From: Yponomeuta sedellus
Taxonomy: Eukaryota > Arthropoda > Insecta > Lepidoptera > Yponomeutidae
DNA: 64,000 nt
Assembly: GCA_934045075.1 (NCBI GenBank)
Contig: OW203734.1
Span: forward strand, 12,894,016 to 12,958,015
Reading direction: 5' to 3'
Positions 59,501-64,000 of this stretch are shown piece by piece (positions within the stretch are counted from its first letter, which is position 1; every line of letters begins with the position of its first letter). The notes below the pieces were generated by a model that saw only the letters and a list, made by a program, of their open reading frames with translations, did not search any database and had not been told where the DNA came from. The translations under genes and the position numbers were made by a program.

Positions 59501-62197
59501 CCCATAAACTGCAGACATTTCTTCAAATATTTTTGTCGGCGTTTTGTTCTTCTTGGTGAGGAATTTTATGACAGCTCTGTATTCCAATTTCGTGCAAAGC
59601 GCGGATGACTCAGCCATGGTGTTGTTTAATGTTCAATTACTAGAAGCGTAATGATGATAATGACATGAAACTTGGTATTTATACTACTTAGAATACGCGC
59701 AATTAGTGATGCACATTGCGAGTCATTAGTGATTCTTAGAAGTACTTAGGCTCAAAATTTTTTAGCCGCCCCTCGTACTTGCTTAGCACGTAACAGGTTT
59801 AGTCATCTCTCCTACAACACATTGTAGGAATATTAAAAAATGACGTATAATCCCTACCTACCTACTACCTATACCTACTGTATCCCAGAGGATTAGGCAG
59901 AGACCACAGTGTGTTGATGAGGTTTGACAGGATCGTGGCTATTTGCAAACTCTGGGCGTAGATTATATTACCGCATTGTATTACATGGACGTCGATGTTG
60001 CTTCAAGGCTACTCGAACAAAATAATCATGAAAAACCATGGTACGTGATCCGAGTTTTAATTTTTTAGTCTCTTGGGAATTTGAGGTCAGAATCAGGTCT
60101 GGTCTCTAAACGCCACATAAATGACTGCGACAGTATAAAACTTGTACTTTGCAGCTTTGCTTGATTCTTACGTCACATCATCTTGTGGCAACTGTGACCT
60201 TAGAGTAACCACCCAAATGCTTTGTTCCTGGGACTTTTTTGGATAGGAGAGGCTTGCACAGCACCTTACTCTCAGATACCTTATACGAAAGAGAAGTGCT
60301 GCGCCAACTAAACAAACAAACAATATCAAGAATTATAAAACCTTGGTCTTTGTCTTACTTGATGGGCCGCCTAGTGAGGTCCGGGTTACTGGGCGGAGGC
60401 CGCTGCTGCTGGTGATTGGGATGAGGCGGCAGGGGCCGGTGCACCGGCGGAGGGACCGGCCGCTCTGGCCTCTCCACCGGCCGCTCGGGACGCTCCACTG
60501 GTCGGTCAGGACGTTCCACCGGCCGCTCGGGACGCTCCACCATTCGCTCGGGACGGTCGACTGGCCGCTCGGGACGTTCAACTGGCCGCTCGGGACGCTC
60601 GACCGGCCGCTCGGGACGTTCTATCGGCCGCTCGGGTCGTTCCAGTGGCCGCTCGGGACGCTCTAGTGTACGCTCGGGACGCGACGGCACCGACGCGGGG
60701 GGAATGGGGTGCGCCGTGTGAGCAGAACGCACTTTGACGCGTCGTCCGATGTCAGTCTGATTCGGCTTTATCACGCGGGTGCTGTAATGGGAAATTGATT
60801 AAGTGATTAAGTCTTTCAAGGACATTGATGAAATATGGGAAATACGATCACAGGAAATGTACCATCCTCGAATTGGTGAAAAGATCTGGAGTGTTTTGGG
60901 ACAGCATGTTTTCAGGACCTTACCTGCCGAAGGACGATTGTGCTGTGCACTAAGATATGTCGTGAGGTAGAAAACTACATATTACAGAGTTTGTTTAGTT
61001 TGTTACCTAAAATATCCCCACTTAGTGTTCAAGCTACTATTAGAACGAGAGACTTTCAACATGACGCGAGTAATTTTTAATGATACTGTAAATTTAATTA
61101 AGTTTCACACTTCCGTATGCCTATCATTTACTTTCAATCGCCTTCTGAGGTTGATCGTAGAAAATGCTTGTAGCATTAAGCATTGGCATGGTAATGTTAA
61201 CCTAAGTGGCACAAACGTAATACAAATTATAAATTGGTTATTGCCATGCTGCTTGGCCACAGGCTTTCCACTTCGAGGACAAAATATCCAGCCAAATATT
61301 TTAATTATTTCATTACTAACTAACCCTACACCTTCAGTCGAGGAATGAAGTAGGCACGTTATGTTGTGCTGTATAACTAATGGGGCATGATTGGGATGTT
61401 ACGGCGAAGTACCCTTGGGTAGTAAATGGGTAATTGATGTTGTTGTAGTAGAGATGAGTCACACGTTACATCGTGACAGTGTTATGCATTCGTTTCCGGG
61501 GAAGTTTTACACGTCGTCTCGGTAGATTATAAAATGTTACAAAAACAGATCTGTACTGTTGTTATTGTCATAAGTACTATCGGTAAAACTCCTGCCAAAT
61601 GCCCGTAAAGTAAGATAGTGGCCTATAAGGAAAATAAAGTCCAAATCCCTTCTGAAGAATTGATTTCGGGGAAACCCCATCTGGAAAACCCCATAAGCCT
61701 TTGTAGTTAAACTTAATTCATAAGATAACAATCCAAAGTGGCCATTAAGTTATAATACTTATAATACCCAAAGTCCATTATAATTTGCTCTACTCCGCAA
61801 TAGGCCTGCACGGTTCCGGGATAGCAACAGCATCAGTTCTGTATTGACCTAATAAATTTAACCTTAGTTAAATAACTCACATACAAAGTCCAGACACACA
61901 TACCTATACCTTACAGCTAAAGTAGAGACCGGTCAACTTCAACTAGACAGACTCCCAAGAACCTTTGGCGCGCGTCCTCGACCGGCCCACTCCTTCAATT
62001 CAGATCAGTCTACAGTAAACCCTTCTGTTCTATCCATTTGGTTACCATTTGCTCTGCTCCGCGGCCACGGTCCGGGCCATCCGGTCCTTGGTGGCTTCGT
62101 ACGAGTCGTCGTTCGCCTGGACGCGCATCCGACGCGGCAGCGGCCCGCACGACTCCAGGCGTTTCGCGCCACCGCTCCGCACACACTCGAACGAGCC
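50512..62197 (-). CDS. ELL: ELL / Su(Tpl) RNA polymerase II elongation factor, partial (N-terminal exons outside the window)
   Basis: ELL suppresses Pol II pausing and is a subunit of the super- and little-elongation complexes in the nucleus (family knowledge). Seen: exons 62046-62197, 60359-60781, 57232-57302, 56279-56438, 55385-55659, 54550-54669, 54374-54464, 54122-54293, 52538-52675 and 50512-50565 have GT-AG borders and matching phases, and sum to 1656 nt (551 aa plus stop). Conserved blocks in order: GSFECV...PRRMRVQANDDSYEATKDRM; TRVIKPNQTDIGRRVKVRSA; ERLIQLLALKPFKKPELYTRL; EEDWPFY-type winged-helix end (NEDWPFYTEEEKRMLKR); Ser-rich linker with KKQRISHFNKKF; and a C-terminal occludin-homology domain (RQYPPITSSSMRRAYKNQF to YLHRKLTHIKRAVHQYDQL). 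A heptapeptide repeat built on RPERPVE is inserted in exon 2. The first exon seen starts in phase 0 at Gly, so upstream exons are expected right of the window. The last 18-codon exon is the least certain. Confidence 0.92.
50645..50865 (-). mobile_element. 5S-rRNA-derived SINE, minus-strand 3' part
   Basis: Reverse complement of the family body: TCTGACATGGCTTAACGGCA, GCCGGCACCAACTGCTTAAC. In the ELL intron before the candidate terminal exon. Confidence 0.6.
51440..51665 (+). mobile_element. Second tRNA-derived SINE type
   Basis: B-box-like GGTCGCAGGTTCGATTCCCA followed by CGTGGCCTCAGTTTGGGTGT and CAGCACATCCTAGATTGGGA. A related fragment with GGAGGTCGTGGATTCCATTC is at about 28958-28995, just before a LINE 3' end. 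Confidence 0.5.
51757..51797 (-). repeat. SINE tail fragment
   Basis: AAAAACCTATTTAGAGGCTA and AAAATTCCACC are the reverse complement of the SINE tail core. Confidence 0.55.
52332..52420 (-). mobile_element. tRNA-derived SINE fragment, third type
   Basis: Reverse-complemented it reads CTCTGTGGCGTAGCGGCAGC, ACCATGCAAGAGGTCCCGGA and TTCGAATCTCGGCTGAGG, with A- and B-box-like motifs. It lies next to the decayed ELL exon copy. Confidence 0.55.
52426..52505 (-). pseudogene. Decayed tandem duplicate of last ELL occludin-domain exon
   Basis: Aligns with 52527 to about 52610, period about 101 bases, directly abutting the real exon. Shared blocks: AATAAGGG, GCTCACCAAC (the donor side), GATCGTAC and GTGTAAG/GCGTAAG. 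Only the 3' part of the exon is recognisable. Confidence 0.65.
52538..52675 (-). CDS. ELL: ELL exon, occludin-homology domain part 2
   Basis: Encodes TIEQRIVEEYKRVRGDEKYQ, then RRRVNYLHRKLTHIKRAVHQ and YDQL, matching the ELL C-terminus (YLHxKLxHIKRMIxEYDQ). A GTGAGC donor follows. If it is not used, the frame reads seven more residues (VSALIVH) to a TAG at 52514. A decayed tandem copy adjoins at 52426-52505. Confidence 0.9.
52877..53011. mobile_element. Small foldback MITE in ELL intron
   Basis: GTCTTAGTACGCTCGGACCG and AGT...CGAGTAAACTA recur inverted (TAGTTTACTCGG, TCGGTCCGAG, ACTAAGAC). 135 bases. Confidence 0.68.
53203..53549 (+). mobile_element. LINE 3' end, copy 2
   Basis: Reads IRFYNKIPEDILSLTEARFK, KCVKYTLCQKSYYNIKDYLD and the same 3' UTR and TTTCA-type tail as copy 1. 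Both copies begin similarity at the same point (TATACGCTTCTA). In an ELL intron. Confidence 0.7.
54122..54293 (-). CDS. ELL: ELL exon, occludin-homology domain part 1
   Basis: Encodes QYPPITSSSMRRAYKNQFAE, LYSEYSALYEKVARVAELFT and RLERQLKREQ, the coiled-coil occludin/ELL domain (vertebrate YxxI...QRQRYKxxFxxEYxEYxxLH). The donor is GTACTG. Ends in phase 0. Confidence 0.94.
54374..54464 (-). CDS. ELL: ELL exon, acidic linker before occludin domain
   Basis: Encodes an acidic stretch ending PDDNPTDLEDIQR, a common lead-in to the ELL occludin-homology domain. The acceptor is TTTCAG and the donor GTAAGT. Ends in phase 2. Confidence 0.85.
54550..54669 (-). CDS. ELL: ELL exon, linker
   Basis: Encodes VKKDNGYTLSFNTIKDLCPS and then PVTKTNGFRNSPPEEQTS. 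The acceptor is TTTTCAG and the donor GTACTA. Included because its phases (1 to 1) fit both neighbours; the linker is poorly conserved. Confidence 0.8.
55206..55360 (-). pseudogene. Decayed tandem duplicate of ELL linker exon
   Basis: Aligns with 55385 to about 55535 of the ELL exon, period about 177 bases, directly abutting it on the 3' side. The peptide ghost (AGSPSFG, ATGCSGVS, NEDDDT) follows SGYATGGSG...NEDDRTS but contains two in-frame stops. It still ends in a consensus-like GTAAGTG donor. Confidence 0.72.
55385..55659 (-). CDS. ELL: ELL exon, Ser/Gly-rich linker
   Basis: Encodes a Ser-rich linker (LTPPLSSDSTNSLSPSASPS), AAKKQRISHFNKKFDQR and a Gly/Ser-rich acidic end (SSGERHASDNEDDRTS). 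The donor GTGAGT follows 55385; an alternative GT lies 3 nt upstream. A decayed tandem copy of the distal part adjoins at 55206-55360. Confidence 0.88.
56279..56438 (-). CDS. ELL: ELL exon, DWP(F/G)Y block
   Basis: Encodes GIKEKEWGLVNKIILPQIGT, LKDNCYHLRRNIWNDVNEDW and PFYTEEEKRMLKR, equivalent to the ELL segment ending in QRDWPGYSE. The acceptor is TTTCAG and the donor GTATGG. Confidence 0.94.
57232..57302 (-). CDS. ELL: ELL exon, LLALKPFKKPEL block
   Basis: A 71-nt exon encoding ERLIQLLALKPFKKPELYTR, the start of the ELL winged-helix region (human RDRVIHLLALKAYKKPELL). The acceptor is TTTTCAG and the donor GTAAGT. Confidence 0.94.
57660..57985 (-). pseudogene. LINE-like coding remnant (3' end of a reverse-transcriptase ORF)
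   Basis: Reads WRDLAAFGIDHQAWEKLAVD, then HDVWREEFREGARPA and TKEPGGTEF, of the kind found in the tail of insect non-LTR ORF2 proteins (inference). A 24-bp unit (GATTCGAGAGCGACAGGCCC, TACC) is tandemly doubled at about 57715-57762. In an ELL intron. Confidence 0.4.
58483..59775 (-). mobile_element. mariner transposon, 1293 bp with TIRs and TA target
   Basis: TIRs of about 31 bp (CGAGGGGCGGCTGAAAAGTT, TTGAGCCTAAG) at both ends differ at two positions and are flanked by TA dinucleotides (58481-58482, 59776-59777). It encloses one transposase gene on the minus strand. Sits in an ELL intron. Confidence 0.95.
58610..59617 (-). CDS. mariner transposase, C-terminally frameshifted
   Basis: 335 codons from MAESSALCTKLEYRAV. 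N-terminal helix-turn-helix region, the linker motif RWVPKML, and the catalytic triad as VDETWI, LQDNAP and SPDLAPSDYF with 34 residues between the last two Asp (D34D, mariner type). It ends at FLPG and TAA. The usual C-terminal tail (KALLNKCKKCIEIEGDYIEK) is present just downstream in the next frame, so a one-base change near 58612 removes roughly 25-30 residues. No other stops. Confidence 0.92.
   Translation of the reverse strand: MAESSALCTKLEYRAVIKFLTKKNKTPTKIFEEMSAVYGDSAPSFATVKRWTREFKHGRESLEDDPRSGRPNTAVTEENIEKVKNLVLEDRRIKMWQIAESIGISKERIGDILHNHLHMKKVCARWVPKMLTPLDRQRRVTTSKEFLDICGDNPDDVFSRLVTVDETWIRQYDPESKQESMQWIAKGEKPPRKFKVERSASKLMATVFWDCEGILFIDYLPKNTTVNGDYYAVLLTKVRQVVVEKRRGKLAKGVLFLQDNAPVHTAQVARRALAETGFEEINHPPYSPDLAPSDYFLFSNLKKDLRGRRFSSDEEMKAAVNEHFEGKDGEYFLPG
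60359..60781 (-). CDS. ELL: ELL exon with RPERPVE heptad repeats
   Basis: Opens with TRVIKPNQTDIGRRVKVRSA, matching the ELL TKVIKPGGPYVGKRVQIR block. About eleven heptapeptides on RPERPVE follow (about 60440-60680), then a Pro/His/Gln-rich stretch ending LTRRPIK. The repeat is a 21-nt minisatellite in frame. The acceptor is TTACAG and the donor GTAAGA. Confidence 0.9.
61778..61820 (-). pseudogene. Short decayed duplicate of ELL exon 3' end
   Basis: ATTTGCTCTACTCCGC and then ACGGTTCCGGG echo ATTTGCTCTGCTCCGC and ACGGTCCGGG at 62047-62076, same orientation, about 263 bases downstream in the gene. The donor GT is lost. The match is short. Confidence 0.45.
62046..62197 (-). CDS. ELL: ELL exon (first in window)
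   Basis: Encodes GSFECVRSGGAKRLESCGPL and then MRVQANDDSYEATKDRMAR, corresponding to the GSFQ...ATNDSYQMTRERM block of vertebrate ELL2. The acceptor is CCCCAG and the donor GTAACC; the exon ends in phase 2 inside a Cys codon. A short decayed copy of its 3' end lies at 61778-61820. Confidence 0.9.
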
Positions 62198-62199
62198 CT

Positions 62200-64000
62200 G
62201 GGGAGGACAGAAAATGGTCGACGTTAGGCTGGGTGTAGCTAGGCCTTCGTAATTAGGAAATGCTTCGAAAACTCTCGATGCTTGTCCTGAGGAGGATGGA
62301 GAAGGTCGGAAGTTGGATTATAAGAATGCTCCAGATGAGAGCACTTGGAAGGCCAAATAACGTCTGTGGTTAGGTTGAAAGGAATTTAACTAGATATAGA
62401 GTTAAGTTGAATACATTAGAAATCATAGGTTTAAAAACGTATGATTAAAATTATTTCAGCATCACATTGACTGCCTTTTTGGGGACGGAGTGGATCTGTT
62501 GTTAGGAAGATTTTGCCAATGTTGAAGAACCAATAACTGGAGAAGAATCTGCAGCCCCCTATTTTATAACTGTCTAATTGTTGGATTTGAAAAAAGAAGA
62601 AATGTTTTATCGCCTGTTTATCGCCACATACACATACGAGACATAAAATAGAAATAAACATAAATAAACAAGGTAGAATACAACAAGTAGGAAAAGTAAA
62701 AAAAACATTTATTCTCAGTTACAAGTAGGAGACACGAGCTATGTCGATGCGGCGGTAAAATGGCCTCAGGCTTAGTAATTTCTGTGGGTTATATTGCCCA
62801 CAGCACTGATTTTCAGCAAGGTCCTGGTCAAGTGACTCACTGAACATCGCATCGAGGTTGACAAAGTGTACTTGGATTTTCCACCTTGTCGACTCCAAGT
62901 ACCAAAATATAATATTTATTTAATACTTCGGAGATGTCATATTGAAGAATCCTATCAGTGTAAAGTTACAAAGTCATGGCGCTGGTTATTATACTGAAGA
63001 TATATGTCAAGACAAAGGCATGAGGGAGGAAACCTTGGAGAAATGTTGGAGAAAATTTTAATCTAATTAATTATCACTATCAGTCAGTTGATAAGTCAAC
63101 GGAAGGGGTGAACATTCTCAAGGTTTAATTTACACTACTGAACCACAGTGCAGTTATCTTATCTGGCATTTTATTTCGCAAAAGTCATCGTAGTTTAATG
63201 TTTGATAGGTACAGCCGGGAATGCCTTTACCTGAAGAACAGGCACACCAGGCACTTGCAAATTTTTACCATCTTGAAGTACTTTTTTGGCTTCTCCCTCC
63301 TAAGCATCGTGGAAGTAAGCAATCTGAGTATCAGTTGGCTGTCAGTGACAGACTATGGACATGAGGAAACTAGTGACCATAGTAGCAAAGAGAGCTAAAG
63401 TAACAGATGTATTAGATGAAGATAGTAATAGTGCATCGTCGTCATGGCGGGGGTTATTTTATGACAGGTGCAGCCGATAAAATATTCAGCACCCACATTT
63501 GTTCGACCTTGGTTTGAGCTAAATGTAATTAGTCGTGATTGATGTGTGTCGGGACGTGTCACGTAGAAATACATGTTGCTCAGGATGTTTGGATCTGATA
63601 CTCTGTAGGTTAAAATCATGTGTAAAAATGAGAGATCGATGTATTGCATGCGCTGTTAAAGAGCAAATCATCTTGAAATGTTACAGTGCCTCGTAGCTTG
63701 CACGGCGACTATTTCCAAATTCACGTCTAAAAGTAGGGTTAATTTTCAATTGGGCGTAAAGAACTAGGCTACGTCTACAAACCTACTTTTGGGCGACATT
63801 TGGCAGCGCAAATGGGCTGAGCTGACCCTAATTGTTTATTGTTCCTTGACACGTTTGATGCGTGAGACTTAATACTTATTCAATCGATACTAGAATTGCA
63901 TTTTAATGTCCCAAATTTAAGCATACCCACTCCATTTTAAAACGTTTAATGCTCTACATTCTATGTCCTCACGTATATAGCCCATGTAGCTCAGAAACTA
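62200..64000. other. Presumed ELL intron to the right edge
   Basis: No ELL N-terminal motif is visible. A weak minus-strand exon-like stretch (about 63220-63300) is listed among the rejected items. Confidence 0.35.

Noticed and set aside
60343..60666. Plus-strand frame opposite the ELL repeat exon
   Set aside because: Antisense reading of the RPERPVE minisatellite.
63220..63300. Minus-strand exon-like stretch (EAKKVLQDGKNLQVPGVPVL) before GTAAAG
   Set aside because: Acceptor and frame are plausible, but it matches nothing I know in ELL and the phase cannot be tested; too weak to list.
1..64000. CRISPR array, prokaryotic operon or novel defence system
   Set aside because: Intron-exon structure and animal retroelements throughout; no regularly spaced repeats of CRISPR type.

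Overview
This is animal nuclear DNA and most likely lepidopteran. It is AT-rich, has short exons in long introns with GT-AG borders, and is crowded with small repeats of kinds typical of moth genomes: tRNA- and 5S-derived SINEs, Helitron-like elements, foldback MITEs, mariner and Gypsy. The order assignment is an inference from repeat style and host-gene similarity. I ran no database search, so every gene name rests on protein motifs recognised by eye.

Host genes. (1) A complete minus-strand gene, 25403 to 10385, encodes an ortholog of the splicing factor SUGP1 (SURP and G-patch domain protein). Thirteen coding exons join with matching splice phases into 943 codons, and the stop codon runs into an AATAAA signal. 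(2) A minus-strand gene, 62197 to 50512, encodes ELL (Su(Tpl) in flies), an RNA polymerase II elongation factor. Ten coding exons are visible; the N-terminal exons must lie beyond the right edge. A gene-free tract of about 6.5 kb downstream may be its 3' UTR. (3) A small minus-strand THAP zinc-finger gene lies at 34996 to about 34170 and may extend to 33168. (4) One plus-strand exon of the ciliary gene BBS7 (28323-28614) is broken by a perfect 52-bp inverted copy of its own sequence. (5) Two unassigned minus-strand exons (6847-6959 and 178-283) probably belong to one or two genes running off the left end.

Mobile DNA. A 4.6-kb Gypsy-class element with both LTRs (38876-43516) has a frameshift in its RT. 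Beside it is a deletion derivative of another LTR family, in which the primer-binding site is fused directly to integrase (35925-38379). A relative of that family's LTR (7500-7891) interrupts a 5S-derived SINE. A nearly intact 1.3-kb mariner (58483-59775) sits in an ELL intron. Also present are two LINE 3' ends, a LINE coding remnant, a tRNA-derived SINE family partly in a tandem 308-bp arrangement, Helitron-like elements, five foldback MITEs and an 812-bp element with 200-bp terminal direct repeats.

Most notable signal. Several exons of SUGP1 and ELL are followed, always on their 3' side and in the same orientation, by a decayed partial copy of the same exon (16925-17045, 55206-55360, 52426-52505, 61778-61820, perhaps 15405-15510). 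Some copies carry stop codons but keep splice-site-like ends. With the inverted self-copy in BBS7, this suggests recurrent local exon duplication in this region.
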